Position numbers and translations under genes: made by a program | Notes under the pieces: generated by a model | Told to the model about the DNA's origin: nothing | Database searches by the model: none | What the model saw: only the letters and a program-made list of their open reading frames with translations | Assembly (NCBI RefSeq): GCF_000003815.2 | Contig: NC_049987.1 | Location: 3,590,026-3,654,025, forward strand | Source of the DNA: Branchiostoma floridae | Lineage: Eukaryota > Chordata > Leptocardii > Amphioxiformes > Branchiostomatidae | Direction: 5' to 3' | Length of the DNA: 64,000 nucleotides | Shown: positions 14,339 to 26,600 of the stretch, one piece after another | Layout of the letters: every line of letters begins with the position of its first letter | How positions within the stretch are numbered: the first letter of the stretch is position 1

Positions 14339-15640
14339 TCACTGCACATCTCCTACCATTCCATGATCAGGCGCTGCCCCCAACACCACGCCTACAAACT
14401 CCTCTGTCTGTTGGTGCACCCTTGTAGTCACCGTGGACCCTAAGTATGCTGCAGTATTCTCTTTGAGCGCTATCCTTGTGGCATCAAAGGTCACACAGTC
14501 TTTGAGTAAATGTCCCACCATATCTTCAACAGTTCTGCTGAAAATAGGGCATGGCTTGGGACTGTGCTTCTCTGGTACTGTGCACAAGTGCACCAGGTTT
14601 TGTAAGGTCTTCTAGTGTTTGGGTATTTCCTCGCCAGTGACCACAGCCTGTGACGTTCCGAGTTCGAACTGTGTATACTGGTGAATCTAGTTTGGTCAAT
14701 AACTGCAGATGTCCATTCTCTCTCTTCCTTGGAGTTTACCGCTCTCTTCACTATCTGCTTCCACTCCATTCTTGTTGGGAATTCAGTTGTTACCCAGTAT
14801 GTTTCTAGATATTCTGTTAGACCATATTCTTCTGCTATCCTGAAGATGTCACCAATGAAGCCCTTTGTTGGGTGGAGCTGTCTTGCCAGAACATGTTAAT
14901 GCAGTCTGAAGAGGAATACCTTCTTTGCAAGTGTAGAGTTGGGCAGGTTGGCGAGTCGACCAAAAAACACAGCTTGTGCTTGTCAATTATGGCTTCCAAT
15001 GTGGGCATCACCAAGGCACCAAGGCTCTCTCTCCTTCCAGTTTGAAAGTGCATATTCTGCATACGCTTCACCCCTGCTCTGTGAACTCTCTCTAACTTCA
15101 GCTGGTTTGTTTGAGTAGGGTACCATAATTCACAGCCGTGTAAAATACTGAGTATGACAATTGACTGGTACAGAATCATTGGGGTATCTCCACATCATCT
15201 ACTACATAATCTAGGGGTATGTCCTTCTAGAGCCTTTCCCTTTCTTACATGCACTTTCTATAGCTGCTGTTGAAGTTGTGTTCATTTAATGCTGTATACC
15301 CACCGAGCATGCATCTGGGATTTCTTATGTTCCCATCACCCATCCAGGTTCTGTCTCCTACCTATATGTCCTGTGAGCTCTCTGTTCAAAGACAATGCAC
15401 TGGCTTTTGTTGGGAGCAAACTGGAATCTCCATTTCTTTCCTCACTCGGACATGGTGTTAATCATTTCTTGCAACCCCTTCCTTGTTCCTGCTAATAAAC
15501 AAATGTCGTCCGCCAGGGCCGGGGAACCGCAGTTCATGTCCCCTATGGACACACCGTTTCCCTGTGCTTGTAACTCCTTATGAACATCGTTGTTAGCTAC
15601 CAGGAAACAGGTCAATGACAGGATGCCACATTGGTTCACA
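14339..15640 (-). mobile_element. Degenerate non-LTR retrotransposon (reverse transcriptase relic)
   Basis: Minus-strand fragments in several frames occur in the order expected of a LINE. First comes a reverse-transcriptase core piece with GILS and an ADDICLLA catalytic-type motif (about 15610-15480). Next is ILYQSIVILSILHGCELWYP (about 15180-15110) with a following LKLERVHRAGVKRMQ thumb-like segment. Last is a Cys/His end with HLLKDC (about 14530). Frameshifts and stops make it non-functional. Its 5' edge lies at the border of the segmental duplication near 15640. 14260-14338 shows nothing clear. Confidence 0.8.
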
Positions 15641-15893
15641 CTCATTTTAATGATAAAAAAGGGATATAAATGATTGTGAACCATCTGAATTTTAAGTGAT
15701 ATTATTTCAGTCGCCTTGTCACCATCTCTCCAACTTTGTTAACATGGTAGCTACTGCGCTGACGTTACGGTCTTGTTTATGTCACACTCTAGAGACGCCC
15801 ATAATATAAGGTATGAAGTTGCTCTAGGCTAAGATAATCTTGCATTCACGGGAACTTAACCAAACTATGTGTATTAGGTGCAGTGGAATCTCA

Positions 15894-15897
15894 TTAA
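15894..15897. other. Empty TTAA target site
   Basis: GTGCAGTGGAATCTCATTAA is followed directly by GGTTGCTAAAAG. The same left flank ends at 11318 and the corresponding right flank resumes at 12290 after the inserted element. A single TTAA remains here, as expected for an unoccupied piggyBac-type site. Confidence 0.88.
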
Positions 15898-16496
15898 GGT
15901 TGCTAAAAGACGTTGACACTACCTGTCCCCTACCGTAACGTCTGCTAGAAGAATATGGTTAAACGTCATATTTACTTCACGTACATAGAAACCACGCTTA
16001 AATACAAGATAACTGTGTCAAACGACCGCAACATGTAGGCCCCTATCTTAACGATATCACTAAAATCTGAAAATTGCAAGGTTAGAGTGCTCTGCATCAG
16101 ACAGTTTATGTTGTATTGTACTTCTATAGATCTTACGTATATTGCACAGAACTTTGTCATTACGTGGTGTTTATGTGGATTAATACAATTGTACTTGTTT
16201 TAAAATGTAAATTTAAGATTTATCGGCTGGTAAACATCCCAGATGGGGTTACCATCACACAGGTGTTTGTTGTGATGTTGCGTGAGATGTACAGAGCACA
16301 ATGTCATGGTCGTTGCTTTGACTTTCTGCCCTTGGAGTGAAGGAGTCACACATGGCTTAGAAAACACCTGGATTTGGATACGCAGAGCTGACACTGGAAT
16401 TTTTCATAAACTTCGTCAGTGCATGCAGTGTAACTCTGTTACGTCTAGAATGTGTGCCTAAACAATAGGCGAATGTAATAATCAGGTGGCCGGCGC

Positions 16497-16792
16497 CAAA
16501 GCCGGTGCAATGGACGAGTGGGTAGAGTGTTCGCCGTGCATTCGGTAGGTCGTGAGTTCGAACCCCGGCCGAGTCATACCAAAGACTTTAAAATGGTACA
16601 TGCAGCTTTCTTTGGTTAGCACTCAGCATTTGTGAAAGAGTATGGGGGTTAAACACACATCACTACCAGCGGACCAGCCCCATGCTGTAGTGACTTACGC
16701 AAATGTCTGGCCCAAGGGCTACAGACATGTAGATGGGCGCCACCACTAAGCATCTGTACATATGTACGGGTAACTGGAACTTAAACTTAAAC
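16497..16792 (+). mobile_element. tRNA-derived SINE (fuller copy)
   Basis: A-box TGGACGAGTGGGTAGAGTG and B-box GAGTTCGAACCCC are spaced as in a tRNA. The body and CTTAAACTTAA-type tail match 12886-13156. It presumably used RNA polymerase III. Confidence 0.85.
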
Positions 16793-17284
16793 GGTTGCCG
16801 CAAACATCAACGGTCAGATGCTTTATTAGACTTTATTAGTTGTCGTTATCATTTAGTTAATTTATTTTTCAGGCAGCATTATTAGTGTTCTTTACTTCAA
16901 AAGAAAAACATTCATTCATTCATTCATTCATTCATCAAGCCACATTGAAGCCAACAACGGCACGAATTATTCTCTCTGTGATGATATTTTTATATATAGT
17001 AGTTCTCGTAGATTATGGATGCCAGTATCCAATCGAGTCATGTTTTGTTAAGATGTTGGGATCTTGTACCTGCGTACTAAACAAATTATGCTCTTAAATA
17101 ATACAAATACTACTGGAAGTATTCATATCAACTTTGTCTACCTTTGTCATGATAAACATTTGGATTATTTTCTGTTCACCTGAGGTACCCATATATGGGA
17201 TATTACACGCATCTTTCAGTATCTTGAAACGTCACACATCAAAGGTGCTCGTACAGAATCCAAACTATGAAGTAGGTCTGAAGA

Positions 17285-17637
17285 TAGCATCACCTTCACG
17301 GCAGCGTTCCCACCAGGATGATTCTAAGCACGTCCAAGTATTTAGGATCAGTAACCTAATCAGTCACTGACCAATTAGAGTCGTCCCCCAGTCTGACTTG
17401 CGTCACATCCCCCTGTTATTCCTTTAACTATTGTGCTCTTAGTTTGTTCTTGTCATTTGCGCTCTTCCAAACGAACATGTCGAACGTACACGTGAAGCTC
17501 TTCTGCCTGGTGCTGTTGGGGCTCTGCTTTTCTGGAGCGACAGGTAAGAATTACTTTTCCTTATATGTTCCTTGTCGAAAAGAATTGATAAATCTGCCAC
17601 ATGGACGTACTTATGATGCACGCTTAATTTTTTTTTG
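17285..17637 (+). repeat. Inverted repeat arm 1: promoter plus first exon of gene A
   Basis: It matches the reverse complement of 19479-19832 almost base for base over about 350 bp. The arm covers about 190 bp upstream of the gene A start codon, the signal-peptide exon and about 90 bp of intron 1. I see no TATA box in the 5' flank. The stretch 16941-17284 shows nothing recognisable. Confidence 0.9.
17477..17543 (+). CDS. Gene A exon 1: signal peptide
   Basis: Encodes MSNVHVKLFCLVLLGLCF and SGAT, a short basic start followed by a hydrophobic core and small residues before the cleavage zone. The donor is CAG|GTAAGAA, phase 1; the split Gly codon is completed at 25311. The start codon is the first ATG after the conserved flank, and the inverted copy preserves the same ATG. 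Confidence 0.85.
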
Positions 17638-20600
17638 TTGCGTCTTGTTTATGAATTCGGTCCGATACGGATAACAGCATAAAGGAGTACAGCTTACAAC
17701 AGTTTTTTTTTTTTCCTTTAAAAAGCTGAGACTCGTCTTATCTATTTTGACTTCTCTTGTCAGACTGATTGTTGTGTCACCATTCGGACCATTGTCATCT
17801 ACTTATAATAAGGCTGTATGAAAAAAAAAGGTGGATCGCCGTCTTCATCACTCCCCTTATTATCAGTTTGGTGGGCTGTGTCACTTTTTGCTTGGTCTGG
17901 CCTATTGGATGTTGTTCGCTTTTTGTTGGGGTAGAAAAACAAAACAAATTCTAGAGTGAGTCCGAAGACCCAACTTCCTTTTGAAAAAAAAAAGACAACT
18001 TCCGAAACGGAATCAAATCATAAGGGTGAAACTTGCCTACCGGGCAGGGTGATCACATCGCGCAGGGATAGCCGGGTTTCGAGCCCGCCTGCCAAGAAAC
18101 TAGTCCACCAAATTAAACTTTCAACCAAAATAAAACTTCCGTACACACAAACATACATTTCAGAAGTAGAGAGAGTACAAAGACTCCACTTTTCAAGAGG
18201 TAGATAAGGTCCTTGGCCATGGCCCTTGGACCAAACCGGGCAAGCTCGAAAGCTACTATTGGAGGTTGCTCGACACACAAGTTCCAGGGCTTCATAGGAG
18301 AATACGAGGGGCTAGCATATGTTGATGCAAAGCTTAGCTTAGTCCACCCCCTCTCTCTGGCATTACAACTTAAACTACATAGTATTGGTGCATTCTAGTT
18401 GTGGTTTTCTAATTTCTATATGTGGTACTTGTCCCCACTGCACTGTTTCTTCAACTATCTAAGACCCCACGTCCGGCTTTCTTGTTTCGTATCAGGGGGA
18501 GGTCCAATTTGTCTGGTTACCGGTTGTAGTAAACGTTTTGCCCTGTTTTACCGACGCTACATTTTTTAGCGGCTAGCCCAAACGGCCGGAATCGCCTCAC
18601 CTATTTTAGTGTTTTCTAAAATGTCTACTTCGAAAGATAGGTATATTGACCACGGCGTCAGTTCCAAGTGCTAAGTACTTTCCCGTTACTAGGCTCGTTA
18701 GACAATGTATTGGGTCACAGGAGGCTAACTTTGGGCTGAACGTAAAATATTTCAAATGGATAAAATGGAATAGAGGTGGGAATCTCTACAAAACTGACTT
18801 AAATGAGCGAATTGACATTTAAATGTTACCAATTTGATAAATCCATTTGACATGTGCCGCTTAGGCTAACGTCACCTTCAACAAAGGGGCTCGCCGGGCA
18901 GTTTCGGGTAACGAAGAGTATGATGTGAAATACAACAAAAACACAAATCGGCCCAAAAATAATTCAACAGCACTATTTCCGTATATTCTTGAGATGAGCA
19001 TAATTTTTTTTCCGGCCGGGCCACGGGATGAAATGTGACGTTGGCCTTATACCCCTGTCACATTATCCACGATCTTCTGGCGTATCGATGGAAGATCGGC
19101 CATATTTAAGATCGACAGAGGTTTGCGCGTATTTTTCACCTGAAAACCGTCCCCGTCACATATAAGCAATACTTTGTACCTTGTACAATTGTTGTGCAAT
19201 AAAGTTATTATTATAAGCGAGGCTCGGGCGATTGCCGCAGACTCGTCGTCCGATCGATTTTCGCCTAATGTGAGGGAGTTATTAGGACGCGGTCACATGT
19301 AGGTCGTTCGATCGTCGTACGATTTTGATCATAGGATTTTTAAGCAGGCACTGACTGGACAGCAAGTCACACATGCCGNNNNNNNNNNNNNNNNNNNNNN
19401 NNNNNNNNNNNNNNNNNNNNNNNNNNNNNNNNNNNNNNNNNNNNNNNNNNNNNNNNNNNNNNNNNNNNNNNNNNNNNNACAAAAAAAAATTAAGCGTGCA
19501 TCATAAGTACGTCCATGTGGCAGATTTATCAATTCTTTTCGACAAGGAACATATAAGGAAAAGTAATTCTTACCTGTCGCTCCAGAAAAGCAGAGCCCCA
19601 ACAGCACCAGGCAGAAGAGCTTCACGTGTACGTTCGACATGTTCGTTTGGAAGAGCGCAAATGACAAGACCAAACTAAGAGCACAATAGTTAAAGGAATA
19701 ACAGGGGGATGTGACGCAAGTCAGACTGGGGGACGACTCTAATTGGTCAGTGACTGATTAGGTTACTGATCCTAAATACTTGGACGTGCTTAGATTCATC
19801 GTGGTGGGAACGATGCCGTGAAGGTGATGCTATAAGCAGGCAGTGACATAGCCAACCAACCACAATGATCCAAGAGAGCGTTTTTTGCAGCAAGACAGCT
19901 GAACATTGTAGGACACATGCATGGCTGTCCTAAAAAATGCCCCAAGTTAGCAATCGTAGGAAGATCGCACCAACTATGTGACAGCGCCTGTCACATTTTG
20001 CGAAAATCGATCGGACGACGAGTCTGCGGCAATCGCCCGAGCCTTGCTCATAATAATAGTTTTATTGCACAACAATTGTACAAGGTACAAATTATTGCTT
20101 ATATGTGACGGGGATGGTTTTCAGGTGAAAAATATGCGCAACCCTCTGTCGATCTTAAATATGGCCGATCTCCCATCGATACGCCCGAAGATCGTGGATA
20201 ATGTGACAGGGGTATTAGGACGCGTACGATCGATTTCAAGGCGTAGTAAAGCTGGCTTTACAATTCATGCGGACACCGGCCGAATTTGTAGATCGGTCAG
20301 AGCTCACCGAATTTTAACATCACCCGTAGATTACATTGGCCTTGATACCATTCCGTCCTCGGTCTTTTGATGTACCAGTTTTTTGCTGGAGGATTTAGTG
20401 AGGTTTGAAGTTAGTGGCGATGTTGAAGTTTTGGAAGATCCGAAACTCCCTCGATATATGGGGTGGTCATGTGGACTTAGTTTCTGTCGGTAAATGGTCT
20501 GCACCTGGGTGCTTTCGTAGAGTGGTTCCAGGATTGGAGGGATTTGTTGAAGGTCCAATTTTGGTAGCCACTCTTCGGAATTCGGATGTGTGTTGTATTG

Positions 20601-23600
20601 TCTGTTTGGCTTCGTCTGATGAAATAATGCTGTCTACCTACCTTCCTACCTACCTAGTCCCTTGACCTCCAGGTCGTTGGGGGGACAAGGTAGCTATGAA
20701 GACAGAGAGTTGCCTCCAGGTTCGTCTCTCCCTAGCCAGGGTTAGCCTCTCCTGTAGGCTGAGGCCCGTCCAGTCACCGATGTTGTCCTACCAAGCTTTG
20801 CGTTGACGTCCGCGACGACGCCCTCCCTCCACTGTTCCCTGCAGGATTGTCTTGGCCAGGTTGTTGTGTCTGGTAACATGCCCGAACCACTGCAGTTTGC
20901 GTCTTTTAACTGTTGCTAGGAGTGGTTCTTGAGGGCCAACGAGACCGCGTACCTGTTCCCGTACATACTCGTTTGTGATGTGTTCATAGTACGAGATGTG
21001 AAGTAACTTCCGCATGCACTTCATCTCAAATGCTTGGATTTTTCTCTCTGTGGATGCCAGTAGCGTCCAGGTTTTACACCCATACAACAGTATGGACACA
21101 ACTAAGGTCTTGTAGAGCTTGTACTTGACAGTAAAGCTGATGTTGTTGGATTTCCAGATCCTGGACAGACGAGCCATTGCAGATGTTGCCATGGCAATCC
21201 TCTTCTGTACTTCTGTCCGACTGGTACCATCCTTTGTAATAGTCCCTCCCAGATATGTAAATGTGTCCACCTCTTCCAGTTGTTGCCCATTTATGAAGAT
21301 GACCGCATGTGTTTCGTCCCTGCTGTTCACCATCACCTTGCTTTTCTCGGTGCTGACCTCCATGCCAAACGACCCAGTACTCTGTGTTAACTTGTCTGTA
21401 AGGTCTTGGAGTTCAGTGTTGTTACCAGCGAGAATGCTGCCCGATGCTGTCTGCCCGATGAAAAAAATGATTTTTATCACTGCCAGTTTGTGTTCCTAAG
21501 GGTAGTAGGAGTCACTTCGAACTGAAGTCTGCCGTCTTCTCAATGATAATTATGGTATCTAGGAAGGGGAGCATGTTGTCATGAATCGACTACTGCTTGA
21601 ACGTGATGTTTTTGTAATGTCTACCTGGTTGATGTAGTCAAAGAAGTCATTGGCCACTCTCTTTTTTTAGCCTGCAATAAGTATCGTCTGTACTAAGGGC
21701 CTTCCTTTCCAACTTCTCCATGTGGAGGTCTACAACAATAGGCGACACTGGTCATCTTATATGGCACAGTCGGGCAGATGCCTAAAAAAACTGTCCTCTG
21801 TGTAATTATGATATATGTACAACCTAGGTGAATTTCAACATCGCCCGAGCACTGGCTCTATTTGTTGCTAAAAATCTGCCATCTTTACAAACTGGACGGA
21901 ACTCGTCCGACGTCCGACCAACACTTCTGATTATAAATCTTTAATAATCAATTAAAGTTAATTGCAAATTCTTGCCCTTGGGCTAATTGTAGGTAACACG
22001 CAAGATTCAAACAGTGTGAAAACAACATGACAGAATGATATGGGACTATGTCTTGAACATAGACGGTGTCAGAACTGACTAACCATGTAAAAAGACAATA
22101 TTTGTATCAACTTTAATTTCTGAGATGTGGGAAATACGTAGGCCATAAGTGGTGTGGACGGGCACATTGAAAACAATAACATTAACAGGAATGTTGTGAC
22201 ACACCAATCCAAAGGCTACCACAAGAGCCACAAAGTGAACATACAACTTTGCTTCTCCATAGTACAATAATTTTTATTAGGCTAAAATCGGGCGAACCTC
22301 GGACGAAGGCCGATAAAGGCCGTCCGAGTTCCAGCCGACCGTCGATAAGCCTATCAAAGCCCCGACGACACCTGGTCTTGTTTTGAAATATATTCTGTAT
22401 TATAACGTCCGGCATCTATGCCTGAACAAAAGAAAATGTCATATTTCTACAATGCCTAATTCTAATTTATAAAACAACATGGCGACAAGGAGGAAAGGTA
22501 TTCGATGGAGCCTTTGCGGACGAATGAGCTGATGTTGCTGCTACATACTGTCTGCTAAAGATGAAAGTCCAAATAAAATGTCAAATCGATTAGATTACGG
22601 TTACAATTTTTGCCGGAGCCCTTTCAAACTCCCTCCGACAGCAGCATGACGCTCGCCCAAAGCACGCATAACTTGTCAAACGTCACTCAGACGGAATATC
22701 GTCCGGTTATTGTAGGAAGCCCTAGCGAGGCTGGTGCGAGGCCGAAGAATTCGGGCAAAATCCGACCGAAGAAAAGAGAGTCTAAAACCGACGGATTGCC
22801 AAGCGAGTATTAACCGTGTTGTGGCCATTGACTCGGACAAGCTCCGGTCGAGCTACGGGCAACCCATTGTCGAGCTCTCCGAGCTCAACACTCGCCGCCG
22901 TGGCCTCGCTGAAACTAGGCGCAGCTGGAAGTGCCCCGCGGACGCCGCCTGAGCTGCAAACATTCGCTCGAGGCCCGCTTAATCGCCAAAACGCCGATCA
23001 ATTCCGGCAGAAAATGTCCATTTGGAGCTCCCCGACAAGTCGGCCAAGCTAATTTTTTTTTATTTGTAAAGGGGGGTTAAGGAGGTACGTATGCAAGTGA
23101 AAAGCGAACACATGTCATAAGAAGTGATAAGTTCATATTGTTGATTTGTTATTGTTGATTTCTCTCTGGGTCAATACACCATGTATGGTGCCTTGTAAAT
23201 TAATTTTGCGGGAATGGAAAAAAAAAAGTAACGTTTGAAATGCCATAGCCCCCTCTGACATTTTGTAACACACGAAGTGCCTACATGATTGTTGTTGAAA
23301 ATCTTGTAGATACGAAAAAAAATATATTATCTAGGTCTAAGGTCTTTGTGTTGCACAACAGGCAGTTGTTCATACGTATGTAACGTGTTTGAACAGTGAC
23401 CCGGATTGCGTCATAACTTAGAAAATTATACATTTTAAGTGATCTGTGCCGTTTTAGAAAACCCGAATGCTCGACGTTCGGCCCTTCGACCGCGTATTTG
23501 TGCGTCTCAGGTTCCTGCGCGTGCATGCGTCTGTTTGCGGGTATGTTTCTCACTCCCACCAAGGCCTTGCTCCCACTTACACATGTCATGTTTACGTGGC

Positions 23601-26600
23601 ATATGCTATACCATCAGCTCACCTCACCATACCCTTTATCGAATTTTTGTAGCTTGTAGCAGAAAATAGGAAGGTCTCAATTTTTATAGACAGCTGGGTC
23701 TGGTAATGGTTTCTTAAAGCACCAAAAGGCACTGGTATAGTTTTACTGAATGGACTTATAGATATTCCTAGATCCCTATTTAGTCCGAACACAGAACCAT
23801 TGTTCTAGCCCTAAACCTTAGAAAAGTCGTCAGCCAAAACGGCAGAGACATAGTCACAACATGACCAAGACAACACCTCTATTCTCATACGTAGGTCTGG
23901 CGCTTTACAAAAGGCGGGTTTTTAACCCGATTCGACCTTAATCCAAGGAAAGCCTGCTTGTTCTGGAAATGTAGACCTAAACAATAGCGTCTTGTGTAGT
24001 ATTATCCAAGGTAAACAGGTGTCCGTGCTTTTGGCACTAACAGCAGAATTGTGAACGTGAACTCGTAATGCTTAAATAAACATTCAATGTTACCTCCTGC
24101 AGTGACACCCTTTTGTGGTAGAGTGAAGAATGTCAAGGTGTCATGGTTCACAGTCCAGTGACTGCTGTCAGACTGCCAAAAGCAGTATTTTTTTCTGACG
24201 TAAAACCATAAGTAAATCCCACATCTGTGGTGTTTTCCAAGGTAAACAGCTGTCCGTGCTTTTGGCAAAAACAGTAGAATACTGAACGTGAACTCGTAAT
24301 GCTTAAATCAACAGTCAAGGTTACCTCCTGCAGTGACATCCTTTTGTGGTAGAGTGAAGAATTACAAGGCGTCAAGCTTTACAGTCCAGTGGCTGCTTTC
24401 AGACTGCAATAAGCAATTTTTTTCTGACTTAAAACCATAAGTAAATCCCATATTTGTGGTGCTATCCAAGGTAAACATGTGTTCGTGCTGCTGGTAGTAC
24501 CAGTAGAAGTGTGGACATGATCTATCAATGCTTAAAACGGCAATGAAGGCTAACTCCAACAGTCTGTGACATCATATTGTGGCAATGTGAAGAAACAAAA
24601 GTCGTCATGGTTGACAGTCCAGTGACTGCTTGAGATTTTTCGTCCATTGGGAACAGCCATAACCATAGAACAGTGTAGGTGCTTCCTGCTATCACCTGCC
24701 AGGACTTATTGTTTAATTATATTGTAAGTTTATTGAAGAAACTAACGTACATCTTTCCAGAGCACAAGAACTGCATATCGCCCCATAAATCATCGCAATC
24801 CATCCTAACGTTCGTCACAGAAAGTTAGTCAGAACATAAAAGTAAAACACATTCTAAAGTACCATGGTCAACCATGCGTAAATCCCATCACGATCACAAC
24901 ACCTAACCACCATACAAATATCATCGCAACCCATCTACAGGTTCTTAAGTTGTTTGCGTAACACACAAACATCCACAAAACAAACAAACCTGCTGATCCA
25001 CAACAGACAGCTAGAAGGTATGCGCTATTCACCTACCCACCACATAAAAATCAACATCACAGCAAGTACAGGTGCGAAAATGTGACACAAAACGTGTTGC
25101 TGCAGTACCATGGTCGTCTAAAAGATAGCGCCAAATCGACCTGCAAGACCATTATGTCCACATTTACCGACCCACCAAAAACCATCACAAACCTTCCATC
25201 CGTTCCTGAGATATTTCAAAAATTACTTCCGGGTTGAAAACAATTATATAGCAAGAATACCTCCATCTTTATGTAGGTAATTATGTTTACTTGATTGTTT
25301 ACAAACACAGGCACCACCATCTCTGATGAAGTGCGGGAGCTTCTCCGACTCCTGGATCCTTCAGCTGCGGCGTCCTATGAAGGCGCAGGAGGAGACATCG
25401 TAGGTGGCAAAGGAACCATGAAAGGCATGTATGATGGTGACGAAGAAGGTAGTGGAGACACTGAGGTAGACAATGATGAGGGCACTGAGAACAATGACCA
25501 TGATACCGAAGATACTGCCGGAGAGACAGAAGATACCGATGTAGACGACGAAAGCACTGAATACACCGATGGAAACTCTGGAGTCAATGATGAAGGCATT
25601 GTTGGAGAAAATGGAGACACCGATGGAGACGCCGAAGACACTACGGGAGAGGCTGAGGACGCTGCTGGAGAGACTGGAGACACCGATGGACAAACCGAGG
25701 ACACTACTGGAGAGTCTAAGGAGGCAGCTGGAGAGACTGAAGACACCGATGGACACACCGAAGACACTGCTGGAGGAGCTGAGGAGGCAGCCGGAGACGC
25801 CGTCATTGAAGGAAACACCGAAAACGATGATGCAGAGACTGAAGAAGCCAATGGGTATTCCGAAATCGTTGATGGAGAAGACACTGAAGGTGCTGATGTG
25901 GACACTGAAGTTGCTGATGAGGACACTGAAGACATCGATGGAGAAGACACTGAAGGTACTGATGTGGACACTGAAGCCATTGATGGAGAAGACACCGGAA
26001 ACACTGATGGAGACACTGAAGCCATTGATGGAGAAGACACCGAAAACACTGATGGAGACACTGAAGCCATTGATGGAGAAGACACCGGAAACACTGATGG
26101 AAACACTGAAGCCATTGATGGAGAAGACACTCAAGACACTGATTGGGACACTAACGCCACTGATGGAGGCACTGAAGATAACGGTATGGAAGGAGAAACT
26201 GAAGAAACAGCTGAGGAAACTGAAGATATGGAGGCAAAGGCTAAGGACACTGAAGGAGACACCAAAGACACCGAGATGTCCTCAGATGAACCAACAGAAA
26301 AGAGCGTGCGAGCTGCCAAGGACCCTGCAGACCTCAAGAAGACCTTGGCTAAAAAGGTTTGTCCTGTGTTGAGTTTTTATAGTTGTCCGCTACTGAATCA
26401 CAGGGAAAGCTGTCGGCCCACAGACATCATCATGAAGTTTGATTTGGTTAGATGTCGTCCTAGTTAATTCCCTGGAGAAACTCTTAACTAACTACCAAGA
26501 GTTGCACACAGAATTGTCTTTACATTATTTACTCTTTTCTACCAAATCTATTTCTATAGATATAATGTCAACGATGCACATACAACCGCAATTCCCTTAT

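Larger units (their letters stand above)
15633..16940 (+). repeat. Segmental duplication, copy 2
   Basis: Direct-orientation counterpart of 11065-13360 without the 971-bp insertion. Its SINE is the less deleted of the two. It ends in a short (ATTC)n tract. Confidence 0.85.

Noticed and set aside
16503-16577. Possible tRNA gene
   Set aside because: A and B boxes are tRNA-like, but the sequence continues into a SINE body shared with 12886-13156 and lacks a credible cloverleaf and terminator.
22610-23052. Overlapping 67-78-codon ORFs in a GC-rich block
   Set aside because: Open frames are expected in high-GC, low-stop sequence. No family resemblance.
25361-26134. Two long minus-strand ORFs (257 and 251 codons) opposite the acidic exon
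   Set aside because: They mirror the codon periodicity of the plus-strand acidic repeats, have no splice or start context and read as Ser/Val/Phe-rich low complexity.
25569-26372. 267-codon plus-strand ORF in a second frame of the acidic exon
   Set aside because: Frame-shifted shadow of the repeats. Only the frame that joins exon 1 and exon 3 in phase is compatible with the gene model.
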